Shown piece after piece: positions 46,246 to 57,186 of a stretch of DNA of 64,000 nucleotides; the first letter of the stretch is position 1, and the number at the start of each line of letters is the position of its first letter. The stretch is taken from assembly GCA_032622095.1 (NCBI GenBank), contig CP136066.1, positions 148,459,559-148,523,558 on the forward strand, in the 5' to 3' direction. The notes beneath the pieces are model-generated. The model worked only from the letters and a program-made list of their open reading frames with translations, did not search any database and was not told where the DNA came from. The DNA is from Siphonodentalium dalli. Taxonomy: Eukaryota; Mollusca; Scaphopoda; Gadilida; Siphonodentaliidae. A program made the position numbers and the translations under genes.

Positions 46246-46570
46246 GAGAATCTAGGAGACCTGCTCGTCCACCGGAAAACAGCAAGGGCGACAAATGTTA
46301 AAGAGGGCATGTGACATCATGGTGAAGGATAAGATCAGTAAAACTAATCATGATGACGATGCATTATTCAAACTGAGGAGAGATGTGGGATGCAAGCGTA
46401 GGAATGTAGTGTATGCATTGGGATGAAAGAAATGTCCCTGTGCTGTTTATGTAGGGGAGACCGGATGGCAGCTGAAGGAAATGATATCCCAACACATAGG
46501 CGAAGTAAGACTAGAACATGATGAAAAACATGTGTACCATCACAATCAGGATTTTGGCAGGAAAACTTGA
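46246..46570 (+). pseudogene. Relic of a Penelope-like element: GIY-YIG endonuclease end
   Basis: On plus, ENLGDLLVHRKTARATNVKEG resembles the NLRDLLV...K segment that follows the RT domain in Penelope-like elements. After frame changes comes DVGCKRRNVVYALG, a stop, then KKCPCAVYVGETGWQLKEM followed by ISQHIGEVRLEHDEKHV. This is the expected order of the C-terminal GIY-YIG endonuclease, with VVY...VYVGETG as the catalytic signature, the usual Arg of GETGR replaced by Trp, and SQHIGEVR as the helix that follows. Stops at about 46317 and 46432 and at least one frameshift make it a dead fragment. The RT core is not present upstream. Confidence 0.65.
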
Positions 46571-46631
46571 TAACCTAGAAATCTGCTTGGCGTCAACAGG
46601 TCAACGTTAGTTGAATCAACATTATCACTTT

Positions 46632-47720
46632 TTAGTCGAGTTTTTTTCCAAAACTCGACTTATAGTTTGATGAGGGACGGTGGGCGGACGGGCGGGCGGC
46701 GTGTTTTGCTTATAACTCAACCGTTTGGTTTGGTGTGTGAGTACATATCCCTGCACATAAGCTGCAGACAAAAAATCGGGTTCGTCCGCACATTTATTAC
46801 AGAGTTATGACCCTTTGCCATTTTTCACTGATTTTAGGCTCGTTAGCGTAACAACTTCAACAAACGTTATCTGATTCGATTGAAATTTGGGATATAGGTG
46901 TCTCCCAAGAATATCTCGGACGAGTTCGAAAACCGGCCTGGTCCGATAAAATTTGATAGAGTTATGGCCCTTAATTAGTCATTTTTCACGAATTTTCAGC
47001 TCGTTAGCGCGATAACTTCAACAAACGTTATCCGATTTGATTGAAATTTGGTATATAGGTGTCTCCCAAGAATATCTCGGACGAGTTCGAAAACCGGCCT
47101 GGTCCGATAAAATTTGATAGAGTTATGGCCCTTAATTAGTCATTTTTTCAAAAATTTTCAGCTCGTTAGCGCGATAATTTAACAAACATCATTCTATTTG
47201 ATTGAAATTTTGATATATAGGTGTCTCCCAAGAATACCTCGGACGAGTTAGAAAACCGGCCCGGTCCGATAAAATTTGATAGAGTTATGGTCCTTAAGTA
47301 GTCATTTTGTACGAATTTTGAGCTCGTTAGCGCGATAACTTCAACAAACATCATCCGATTCAACTAAAATTTGGTATATAAGTGTCTTCCAATAATATCC
47401 TGGACGAGTTCGAAAACCAGCCTGGCCCAATAAAATTTGATAGAGTTATGGCCCTTAATTAGTCATTTTTCGTGAATTTTTAGCTCGTTAGCGCGATAAC
47501 TTCAACAAACGTCCTCCGATTTGTTTAAAATTTGGAATAGACATACTTGCCAAGAATATTTCGGACGAGTTCGAAAACCATCCTGGCCCGATAAAATTTG
47601 ATAGAGTTATGGCCCTTAATTAGTCATTTTTCGATTTTACCTATTAATTAGTCTACCGATACTGATGCACACCAATTGGCGGTAGCCACTGGCGGTAGCC
47701 ACCGGCGGTAAGCCACCGAA
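46632..47720 (-). mobile_element. Element with 161-bp core tandem repeat and terminal hairpin
   Basis: Five units of ~161 bp (starts of GCTCGTTAGCG at 46838, 46999, 47161, 47322 and 47483) each contain CTTCAACAAACGTTAT, GGACGAGTTCGAAAACC and TAGAGTTATGGCCCTTAA. At the low-coordinate end an 11-bp perfect stem, AGTCGAGTTTT/AAAACTCGACT, forms a hairpin (about 46633-46659). The high-coordinate end holds GGCGGTAGCCAC x3. Core tandem repeats with a terminal hairpin recall Helentron-associated elements such as bivalve pearl elements; that assignment is inferred. Boundaries are approximate. Confidence 0.6.
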
Positions 47721-47724
47721 AACG

Positions 47725-49490
47725 AGACACAGCATCTCTGATGCCACCTCTTGTAATTGTGTTGAAGCAGCAGCAAGAATGTAACTTTTATGGTGAATTA
47801 AATAAAAGCCTTGAGCCAAAAGCTTTGGAGGTGTTTCAAGAGCTTGTCATCATGTATATACTTATATCATTTGGGCTGGAAAATAATAAAAATTATCTGT
47901 AATTTTGTGCTATGAAAGCTTTGTTCCAGCCTTTTTGATGAATTTTGAATACCAGTTGAATTAGACAAATGAATCCCGAGTACCAGTTAAGTTAACAGAG
48001 GGGTATGAATCCCTCACAGCACCAGAAAATGGCCTGAATCCTGCGTACAAAAGAGGGGGCATACCAAAGAAGGGGATGACATCCTCAATTATTTTATCTT
48101 CAAAAAGTGGGGTTATAAAACTGTTAAATTTTCTTGGCAATTTTTAAAAACTTTTGGAAATTAGCCATTGAGAGTGTAAACGACATCACGGCATTGATTT
48201 AAAATTAAGTCTACTGTACCTGGTTCATAAGTGAAGAAAGCAGGAACAATCTGGCACCGTAGATGGTCACAATACTCTGCCCACCAAACACCATAACTGA
48301 TTTTTGGATAAGAAAACCAGGAATGGCTGAATAGTGACACTGCATAAACACCATTAGAAATGTAAATCAGAAGACGTGCCACCAGTTCTACATTTATACA
48401 TTCCAGTGTCCTCTGAACCATGCCACGTTTTCATTCTTTAAGCTGCAAGACAGAAATATTGAAAATGATTTGTCATCATTTGTCTCAGTCCTTTCAACCC
48501 TTCCAACAAATACTATATAAATTTATATGACGCTTTTTTGAAGACAACTTTGTAATAATATTACCACCCCCCCCCCCAACCAAAAAAACACACCTGTAGG
48601 AGAAACATGCCATATGGTACTACTAATATTTCACTGAAAAGTGTACAAACAAATTAAAATCAAAACTGTTACAAGAAGAAAATAGTAATGTTCACTTTCT
48701 GTTCCAGTTCGCAGAAAAAAATAGAATAAATACTATTTTCTAGTAACAGAAGTTCATGTCAACTAAATGTACTCTCAGATGCCTAATAATTGTGATGGCC
48801 TAATAATAGTAATTGGTGGGGGATTTAGGCTTAAATTAATAATAGTGATGGCAATTTCACTCTAAGTCTCAATGCCAAATAATAGTGATTGTTTGAAATT
48901 CTCTCCAACAGTAATAATCGTGCTGACACTATTTATTCATATTCATTGGTTTGTTGAACTTATTATCATCTGAACATTTCTTAAGGGTAAGCAAACTAAT
49001 CACCAATGAGTACATGTACGGTAGTATACAATGTGACAAAGCACTTCTCCCAAGCCTGTTATATTGAAGTTTCCTATGTACTTTTTGTCCCTTGTACTGT
49101 TACTGACATTAGTAGTTGTTACGTATTATTTGTGCTGCTAGAAATACCTTTAGTTGTTTGTTTTTTGTTTTTTTTTATGATACAATTGTGGGTTTAAATG
49201 ATTTAAAAGTAAATTAATGATGTGCTATCTCTTCCCGGCATCACTAACAACAACAACAAAATTTTGACATAACTTGTTTTGAAGGCACACAAGAGAGACA
49301 TCTGGTTATTCTCATACTAGACAACAATATGAGGGGAAAAAAACACTAAAGAACACTGTTTTTCAGGTGGGAGAGAATCACATCAATCGGCTCCGTTTCA
49401 AAACCAAAATCAAGTTGGTTTCTCAGTTAACTGCCCATCAGTTCAGTTCACGGATGCAGTCATTTTCTTGCAAACCGACATTATATAATT
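47725..49490. other. No gene seen
   Basis: No supportable gene. A run of C lies near 48568-48580, and degenerate (C)CTAATAATAGTGATGG words lie at 48780-48920. Confidence 0.45.
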
Positions 49491-49812
49491 GTGACGGTGA
49501 TATATTTACATGTATAAGTAAGTTTGTAGGAATTAATACTAATTCTCTTTTACACATTCTTATTACTTATTTGTTTTAAACCTAATAATCTGTCTAATCA
49601 ACCTAGCACTCTTAATTCACTTGACTATCTTGTTCTTATCTTTTAGCTCAATCAAATTCCAATCCAAATATAAACGAGCCCAATAACTAAATTAATGCAT
49701 TCGCGCGTAATAATTTTTCCCGCTAAATAAAAGTGTGAACAAAATTGTTTGTCAACGTCCTGTTCTATTTTGTTCACACTTTTATTTAGCGGGATAAATA
49801 TATCACCGTCAC
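49491..49812. mobile_element. Nested inverted repeats, fold-back element
   Basis: Outer pair: GTGACGGTGATATATTTA (49491) with its mirror ending at 49812. Inner pair: CCCGCTAAATAAAAGTGTGA...(49719) with TCACACTTTTATTTAGCGGG (ends 49793), only ~20 bases apart. The stretch between outer left and inner left is not mirrored, so the element is asymmetric. Confidence 0.7.
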
Positions 49813-50220
49813 ATATTTAACAAACATTAATGTAGGTTCGGAAGAAAGTGAAATTTGGACTGCGAGTATAGACACCGGTAATAAAGCACCTCAGTGAATT
49901 ACATGTACAAGCAGGCTGATCCCAGTGACCTTCAACCTTATTCTGCTAATAAGAGAGTAAACTAAAGACACACCAACCAACCGGATCTGTGATGACTCGG
50001 GCCAAAGACAACTGGCCCCCGATGGTGATTTCAGGGTGACATGTTTTACGTGTTCGGGGCGACTTGTCTCTGAAGGTGGATAACCATATAATTTTTTTTT
50101 TTATGAGTTGTTTCATTTATATTTATAACAGATTATATTAAATTATTTTGACGTTCATTAACACTTCAATTTAATCCATGTGTGCGGGAATACTAGTACA
50201 AAGAATTCCTTGACGAGACA

Positions 50221-50355
50221 GTGTTTATACAAAACAAATTTGTATAAACACAATTAACTGTCCTCTCATAGTGTGTTTACCACAGAACATTGTATACACA
50301 CATTAAATTTCCTCTTTTACAGTGTTTTTATGGCAACACTGTATACACCCAATTG
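50221..50355 (+). repeat. ~51-bp tandem repeat interrupted by hAT-type element 2
   Basis: Units start GTGTTTATAC (50221), GTGTGTTTAC (50271) and GTGTTTTTAT (50322), each ending ...(A/T)CTGTCCTCT-like text. The third unit stops at CCCAATTG (50355) and its remainder TCCTCTTAAG lies at 51252, across the transposon. Confidence 0.7.
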
Positions 50356-51243
50356 TAGGGCTGGGCGATATTTCAATATATTGACTATAGTCGGTTTGGA
50401 AAAGAAAAACCGTATTGAAACCGTGTGTAAAAGAAAAAATCAATATATCGCAACTGCAATTTTATCACCTCAAAAGACGGTTTCAAGATACAATCCAATA
50501 CTGAGTTGAATACTTTTTATTTAGCGTGGTGGAAGATGAATGCAAAAAAATTCCAAAATCTAACGAAGATTTCCTGCAAGTAGTTGTGCATTCCTGCGAC
50601 AAGTTGCGCTTCCGAGTGGGTCTTCAGCACTGCGATACATATTGTTTCTCAGAAACGAACATGTCTCAATCCATCTTGAGTTGACGTGTTAGTGTTCCTT
50701 GCCAAGAATTTGATAAATAAAATCACAAACTGCAATATTGTATTACTGTTCAGTGATTAATGATGATTATCTTGTTCCCGTGTTCAAAAGTTAATTAAAA
50801 ATGTTCCGTAATTCATTGTGTGTGATAAACTACAGACAGCCCAGAATGAACCATCTTGGCCCAATTCTACTAGGTCCCCATTCAACCTATGAGCACGTGC
50901 TATGACGTAACGGGAATGTGCATCGCATGCTGATATGTAAACAATGGATTAATCGGGATGTGAGCCTGTGATTCACTCAATGTTGTTACGTATTCCAGAA
51001 GGCCGGAACTTTATAGAACGGGCACATGTCATTCTGGGAATAGTTTAAATAATTTAATGCGTGGCGATAGTGTATACAATTCTACATCGCTTACAACGAC
51101 ACCCGGAGTCTTATATCTCTGGTTTAAAATTTGATTTTACATGGTATTTTTCAATAGTAAAATAATATTCAATAAAACCGTATATCACGGTGTTATTTTG
51201 GAAAAATCGCGGTTTTTTAAAACGTCAATACCGCCCAACCCTA
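50356..51243. mobile_element. Non-autonomous hAT-type transposon 2
   Basis: TIRs TAGGGCTGGGCGATATT and AATACCGCCCAACCCTA; exact 8-bp duplication CCCAATTG at 50348-50355 and 51244-51251. TAGGG(C/T)TGGGCG ends with 8-bp duplications are typical of hAT elements. The insertion splits a tandem-repeat unit, so the empty site can be read directly. The 888-bp interior has no transposase. Confidence 0.9.
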
Positions 51244-51251
51244 CCCAATTG

Positions 51252-51982
51252 TCCTCTTAAGTACTGAGTAGTGTGCAGACAACTGAGACAAGTCTATTGT
51301 GTACATTGCATTGGTCCATACGTTGTGTTGACACGACCCAGTGTCTGCGTTAAACTGCATTTTTGGAGACAGTTTTAACACAAATTTAAAACTTTTTAAA
51401 AAGAAACATGTACATGTAGATGGTCAAAATGTAAATGAAAGAAATCACTCTGATTCCGTTTCCGTTTCACACCTGAGACAGTTGCACCAGAAATATGGCT
51501 GGGGCAAGTTGTCTTCGGCCCCGAGTCGTCTCAGGTATGCTGACCCAAGTTGTCTTCAGTCTGATTCGTCTCTATACTCAACTAACCAAACAAAATGACT
51601 CATTTGAAAGTATAATATATTGATGAATTACAACTTGTTTGACAGAATAATATATCAATGAATTCATATATCTGCATTGCTGAAGGGGTCAGTCTCACCA
51701 AAAAGGTGCTCACGGGTAATGTACCTATTTAGGTGAGAATAACATCAGATTCGGCACATGTTTTGAAAATGTGCTGAAGGGTACACATTGTTTGTTATCG
51801 GAGCTGACAGTTACGTTAACTGAAAGTCTGGCTCATATCAGCAGTTTGCTTTCAGTGTCAGTTCATTTTGATTTTTATTGGAATGTGTAAACAATTATTC
51901 TCCAAGTTAGTAATACTAATAGAGTCTAACTCTAAGACCAGAAATTATCAGGTCTGGGAAATGTGAAATCGCATCGGAAATA
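51252..51982. other. No gene seen
   Basis: Short frame 51341-51598 without known motif. The words GCAAGTTGTCTTCGGCCC and AAGTTGTCTTCAG near 51495-51560 weakly mirror 49995-50070. Confidence 0.4.
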
Positions 51983-52625
51983 GGCCACAGATGTTATGAC
52001 CCTAGTCGTATACTAGAGAATCTGGCATCATTTCTTTGACAAACTGCTGCCGCTTCTCACAATACCATGCAGACATTGCCCTGGAATGACATATTATTTT
52101 CTTTTAAACTGAAACTTTTAAACATTGATTTTGGAGCACAATTTCTTCAAAACACAAATTTATTTTTGTCTTTGTCGGATGTAAAACTGGAAATGTGATG
52201 GGATTATTTTTACCCATCTCGAGCATTTTAAATTACATGCTACTAATGGTTACTAGCACTGGAGTGAACAAAGTTTCACTACTTTTAACGGTACTCCAGT
52301 GCTATAATTAATAACTGTTAGTAATATATAATTTTAAATGCTTGAGATGGGTAACAATAATCCCATCTCATTTCCAGTCTTACATCCGATAAGAACAAAT
52401 CAATTTGTGTTTTGAAGAAATTGTGCTCCAAAATCAATGTTTTAAAGGTTCAGAATAAAAAAATAATATAAGGTCAGTACTTTCGATGTAGAGCACATGA
52501 TAGTACGTCATTTCAGAGAAATGTCTATAATAATTGTTTTTTTGAGAAGTGGCAGCACTTTGTCAGAGTACTAGTAATGATGCCAGATTATCTTGGTGAG
52601 GACTGGGATCATGACATCTGTGACC
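51983..52625. mobile_element. Large palindrome (~300-bp arms)
   Basis: GGCCACAGATGTTATGACC...GAATCTGGCATCAT at the left pairs with ATGATGCCAGATT...ATCATGACATCTGTGACC at the right. Inner arms include TTGGAGCACAATTTCTTCAA, ATCGGATGTAA-type and CCCATCTC(G/A)AGCATTTAAA text. The centre is ACTCCAGTGCTA-type pairing around 52285. Arms differ by scattered substitutions and small indels. It is non-coding. Confidence 0.8.
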
Positions 52626-52993
52626 TTTCATGATTTGTGGTTGTGGTTTTGCACGACCTGCTCAGTCCCTCTGGTTGGCAAAATCTTATCACAATACGAT
52701 AGGGGAAGGATCCGGGCCCAGTCGTCCCAGGGCCAACTCGGTCCAGGCAGTTTTTGGGGCGAGCTGGCACAGCTTTCATGGCAAAGTTGGCCCGGGTATT
52801 AAATTTGTGTAAAGTTAATATATTTTAATATATTAATTTCTTACCGACCACATACAGTATATATAAGCAGTGCAATGATTATCTGACATCTTTCATTCTC
52901 GTTTCCGGCCACTCAATGGGAAGGCTTGCCAGCCCTCTGCACTAATCACTTGAGTGGTTCGTGACTTTTTTTGTCGAGCTTGGTTTTGGATTA

Positions 52994-53165
52994 TAGTCTG
53001 GTCGATAAACTAAAATTTTAGGGTCAACCTAGAAAAAATTTGGACTAAGTTTGTTTCTATTCCATTTTGAAGAGGAATATATCCTCTATAACATATCCAA
53101 AATCCGCTAAAATCCGCTTTGAGCATTTTCTGTAATACAAGATGGTGTCCATGATGGCAGTTGGT
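52994..53165 (+). repeat. Dispersed repeat B, copy 2
   Basis: TAGTCTGGTCGATAAAC, GGGTCAACCTAGAAAAAATT, CATTTTGAAGAGGAATATAT, CATATCCAAAATCCGC, GATGGTGTCCA. This copy pairs in inverse orientation with 56104-56226. Confidence 0.75.
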
Positions 53166-54524
53166 ATAGAAAAATCCTGAATTTCGGTGGTAGGTGCGCC
53201 AACAAATACCAAATTAGTAATAAAATAAAATCCACACAAACAATCCTTAGTCATAAACCATATCGGTAGAATGTCTGTCCAAAATGGCCGCCAAAATGGA
53301 CAAAATCGAATGAAATTTACAATTTGCGGAAAATTGAATAGCTGGTTATACAAGAACGAACAGGCCGTCGAATTATACGAGGAAGAATGATTTCAGAGTA
53401 TAAGGGGAGTTATTAATAATAGTATGTAAGAATTCTCTCTAATGTATCTCGCGAGAGAGCAACCGAAAGCCAGGTCTCATACAACGATTGAATGTGGACT
53501 TTTTGGGCGCCAAGAAATAGAAGAATAACGCAGTTTTATCTGTACTGTTTATCTTGAATCGTGTAATATATGTGTATTAAAACAGTTAAATGTGATCTAA
53601 TAGCGGTGTACTCATTGTGTGACCTTTTCTAGAAGCAGAAATATATGTAATGAAAACAGTCTCACGAATGTGACCGATAATCATTTATTTTTGAATCTAC
53701 AACACACAGTCTGTCAAAATTCACTACTATAGAACAGTATGAGAGCTATTCATATGGTACTAGGTAAAATGTGTAGATCCTATTGTCCGTGTCTTAAAAT
53801 AGTAGCCATAGTTGCCTCCGGTCAAGTGATTAAACACGAATATTTCATTTTTATCACAAAAATACACGGTGGTATACCATGAACGCAATTTATCAAAATA
53901 CAAAGGATTACAATAGACTATCTTCAATAAATTCTCAACATAACACAATTTGCCTACATACTCTATGACAGAGACTGTCTTTATACCTGGAAATTATGTG
54001 CACTTAAATGCACTAAGGCCACATATACGCGAAACGTACGACCTTTTCTGCAACCGCATCGCCACGTTTACCCATTCTCCCTAATGTTACACATATCTGC
54101 TGCATACAAAACCATAAGTAGCAACATTGAGTGAATGGTAAACGCAGAACTAATAACTGTAAACGTTGATGACCTGATATTTAGCGCAAGTATGTGGGTG
54201 GCAATGGTAACATCATTTCAAACAACAAGATACTGACAACTAATAGTGTGTATTGCATGGTACATATTCATGTTGTAAAGTGCCGATTGAAGTAATTTGA
54301 ACAGAATTGTCTACTAAGAAACCGGTTTGGGAGCATCATGAAAATTAGTACTAAATAAAATGTACGACGTACAGTCTCTTCGATCTAATGAGATAGGGTA
54401 CTATTCTGTTGAAGAGATAAGTGTTTCTTGACAGTATAATCAGCATTACGACATACGTGTATGGTTTATTGTCACGGAGAGTGTTGAAAATTCTGGAAAT
54501 ATAACTAGTATTTACACATATAGG
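53166..54524. other. No gene seen
   Basis: No supportable gene. One ATGGCCGCCAAAATGG word occurs near 53283. Confidence 0.4.
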
Positions 54525-54532
54525 GTGGGCAC

Positions 54533-55559
54533 CAGAGCTGTTAAGTTTCACGGATTCTCCGTGAGACTCACGGATTTCCACGGCAATTCCGCAAACACGG
54601 ATAACCCCCAATTTCTCACGGATTCGTGCATTTGCGGGAATTCCCCAAATGACAATGACTTCCTTATTTCCGGTACCGTAAATACCCACACATTAACATT
54701 CACAGAATGTACCGTCGGTCACTTTTGATTGAAGACTCAAGTTGTGGTGAACTGTGACTGATATTAATTGATTTTCACACTCTGGAGAAGCCACACGTAT
54801 AAAGGGTGTTGTTTTAGTAAACAATACATATAATTACAAGTGTGCAAAGTTCTGTATTGTTAGGCATCATTGATAAACATTTCTCAGTAAGTCGGATTAG
54901 TGGCTTGAATTGCAGACGAAATAAAACAATACGTTTAATCACAAGTGTGCAGCTGTATTGTGAGGCCCCATTGATGAACATAAGTAATGGATACTTTATG
55001 ATTTAAGTTCACTGATAGTGGTATACATTGAGAACAGAATGTGTCTTTTATTTTGCGGGTAAAACTTTTAAGACGGGTCATTTTGTACTTTCGGTTTCAC
55101 GCATACATGTCCGGTTGTAACCTGTGTAACTCGGGTTCGTTTTGACTAACTTTAAACAAAGTTTCTGCTTCTTAAAATTTGTTCATAAATGGTGGAATGT
55201 GTGCATTTCTTTTGTGGGTTAATCCGTAAGACGAGTCCATTTTGTCGTTTATTACGATGTTGTACTTTCGGTTTCGCGCATATCCGGCTGTATCTGCTGG
55301 AATTCTGAGTATTTTTACGAAGTGTGATCTGCTTCTTTCTTTTCAATAAATGGTGGTATCTCCCACACAGAGCAGCTCTATTATAATTACAAACAGGACA
55401 TTCATTGCCATTTTATTTAGGTCTATATATTTATAAAATAGAAACTCATAAAAACTATGCAATCTTCATCATAAAAATTATTTTTGGAACATGAACATCT
55501 TGGGGCATACCTCCCGCGAAAATCTCACGGATTGACATTTTCAAAACTTAACAGGTCTG
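54533..55559. mobile_element. Non-autonomous hAT-type transposon 3
   Basis: TIRs CAGAGCTGTTAAGTTT and AAACTTAACAGGTCTG; exact 8-bp duplication GTGGGCAC at 54525-54532 and 55560-55567. CAGAG-type ends with 8-bp duplications indicate hAT. The left sub-terminus repeats CACGGATT. The interior has two diverged direct duplications (ACAAGTGTGCA...TGTATTGT, and TTGTACTTTCGGTTTC). There is no transposase. Confidence 0.9.
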
Positions 55560-55567
55560 GTGGGCAC

Positions 55568-56103
55568 TTCAGTTTCTGCTTTACATTCAATAATTAATCA
55601 TCATTCCAAAAGGAAACTACCACGCACTGTGTGACGAAATATTACTTCTTGTGTTGCATGCCCAAAATAACTGTTTTTGGTCCGACTGTTGGATGTATTC
55701 TAATAAGAAAACCTGAACGTAAATCATTGGGTTAATGTGCATAGCAGTGATCGATAAATCATTCAGATAGATCTGTTTTAATTATATGTGTACCTTTAAA
55801 GATATATAACAACATTCTTGTAAATTACAAATGTGTATTTTCGCTTATAGGGGGTTATCCAATATGTTGCTTTCATCGTAGCATGGATTGTAGTTGCGGC
55901 CATTTTGACAGCCATTTCATCGCCGCGATTGCATTGTTTTCTGTCCTTGTCACTCTATTCACCCCCTATACTCTTTTACACAAACTGGTATATATCGGAT
56001 GGAGGATTAATGCGTTCTGGTGTCGCCGATGAGGGATATTGTAGAAAAACGTACTTCGCAAGGTCGAAAAATGAGCATTTTTAAAAATATCTGTAAAAAA
56101 GTT
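55568..56103. other. No gene seen
   Basis: No supportable gene. A GCGGCCATTTTGACAGCCAT word lies near 55896. Confidence 0.4.
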
Positions 56104-56226
56104 TGCTCAAAGCAGATTTTAACGGATTTTGGATATGTTGTAGAGGAAATATTCCTCTTCAAAATGGAATAAAAACCAACTTAGTCCAAATTTTTTCTAG
56201 GTCAAACCTTTTATCGACCAGACTAT
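56104..56226 (-). repeat. Dispersed repeat B, copy 3 (inverted)
   Basis: Reverse complement of the repeat at 52994-53125, from TAGTCTGGTCGATAAAAG to GCTTTGAGCA. The pair forms an inverted arrangement with a spacer of about 3 kb that contains hAT-type element 3. Confidence 0.75.
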
Positions 56227-56233
56227 TAGGCTT

Positions 56234-56470
56234 ATGGAGCTCATACCCAGCCAAGTTTGCAACGCTTTGGGAGCCTTCCACTTGGCCCATTGTGTGCATT
56301 GGACTATCCATGCACATAAGGGTCAGGTGGACATGGCCTTGGAGTTCAGCATCGCACCCTCTAGCAGCATCGACCCAGAGAAGACCAAGACCACAGTTGG
56401 AGGGGCTTCACAGACGAAGAAGAAGGCGAAGAAGAAAAGTCCGGGACACCGTCAAATTCATTCGCCATAA
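56234..56470 (+). CDS. Small Lys-rich ORF (78 codons), doubtful
   Basis: The frame starts MELIPSQVCNALGAF, has a Cys/His-containing patch (HLAHCVHWTIHAH) around residues 16-28, and ends in a basic tail, QTKKKAKKKSPGHRQ. An AATAAATAAA string lies about 40 bases downstream, which could serve as a poly(A) signal. I do not recognise the protein. The basic tail looks like the end of some mobile-element ORFs, but this is only an impression. A longer frame in another register (56103-56477) covers repeat B and is less likely. Confidence 0.25.
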   Translation: MELIPSQVCNALGAFHLAHCVHWTIHAHKGQVDMALEFSIAPSSSIDPEKTKTTVGGASQTKKKAKKKSPGHRQIHSP

Positions 56471-56562
56471 TTTGTAATATTCATTCAAGTTCATGTTGTT
56501 ATCCGTGAAATAAATAAATTATCAAGACTATCCAATCTGTCTCCCGACAACTCTTTGGTTTA

Positions 56563-56600
56563 GAGAGAGAGAGAGAGGGGGAGAAAGAGGGAGAGAGAAA
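56563..56600. repeat. (GA)n-rich purine tract
   Basis: GAGAGAGAGAGAGGGGG followed by GAAAGAGGGAGAGAG. Low complexity. Adjacent GGACCGAGTTGGCCCTGGGA (about 56680-56699) matches 52725-52750 in inverse orientation. Confidence 0.7.
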
Positions 56601-56883
56601 GCAAGCAAAACAAAAAACAAAAAAAAACTTAAATAAGACATTATCCCTTGGGCCGAGCCAGCTAGCCAGCCCAGGTCGACTGGACCGAGTTGGCCCTGGG
56701 ACGAGCTGGCCCATTTCCATAGGGGATGTGTTCACCATGTGCGCAACGTAACTATCATAAATATAACACACTCTGGGAATAACTTATTGCCAATTTCATG
56801 CTTAAATTTTTTTAAACATATCATCTTCGACTTGTTTTATTTTATTTTCATGAAAAGGAATAATAAATGGTGTGATAAATCAG

Positions 56884-57186
56884 TTACTGGAGATAAAGTC
56901 CCAATAATAAGATTTTAATCAAATTTATACATCGGTTTCCTAATATAAAGAGACAAGTTATGAAAACATTACCAAATAGCTGGACAAACATATCTCCAAT
57001 AATTAAAGCACTAAACACAAAATACCGGGCATAATTTGCCTGTTTCCTACCGTATAAATAACATACCCATCTACAACTCTGCAGCGATAAAATCATTCCG
57101 GACGCCAAATTAACAGAGTTTGAAACATTTTTCACAATTAGCGACGAGTGACTCGTCGCCATCAATATGGCCATTTTGTTTTCCAT
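56884..57186 (-). CDS. 100-codon hydrophobic ORF inside an inverted repeat (doubtful)
   Basis: Unrecognised. Starts MENKMAILMATSHSS and contains two hydrophobic segments, around residues 58-75 (VFSALIIGDMFVQLFG) and 76-98 (NVFITCLFILGN...IKILLLGLYL), with a basic patch between 38 and 52 (CRWVCYLYGRKQANY). That layout would suit a small two-pass membrane peptide. The mirrored arm at about 57290-57580 carries the same DNA, but its frame is broken by small indels and stops. The intact copy could be a captured exon or chance. No upstream exon or promoter was identified. Confidence 0.25.
   Translation of the reverse strand: MENKMAILMATSHSSLIVKNVSNSVNLASGMILSLQSCRWVCYLYGRKQANYARYFVFSALIIGDMFVQLFGNVFITCLFILGNRCINLIKILLLGLYLQ

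Noticed and set aside
53057-53353. 98-codon minus-strand ORF
   Set aside because: It overlaps dispersed repeat B and lacks any motif; other copies of B do not keep the frame.
56103-56477. 124-codon ORF ending in an Arg run
   Set aside because: It begins inside dispersed repeat B and its Arg run is the out-of-frame reading of the Lys-rich tail in the shorter frame.
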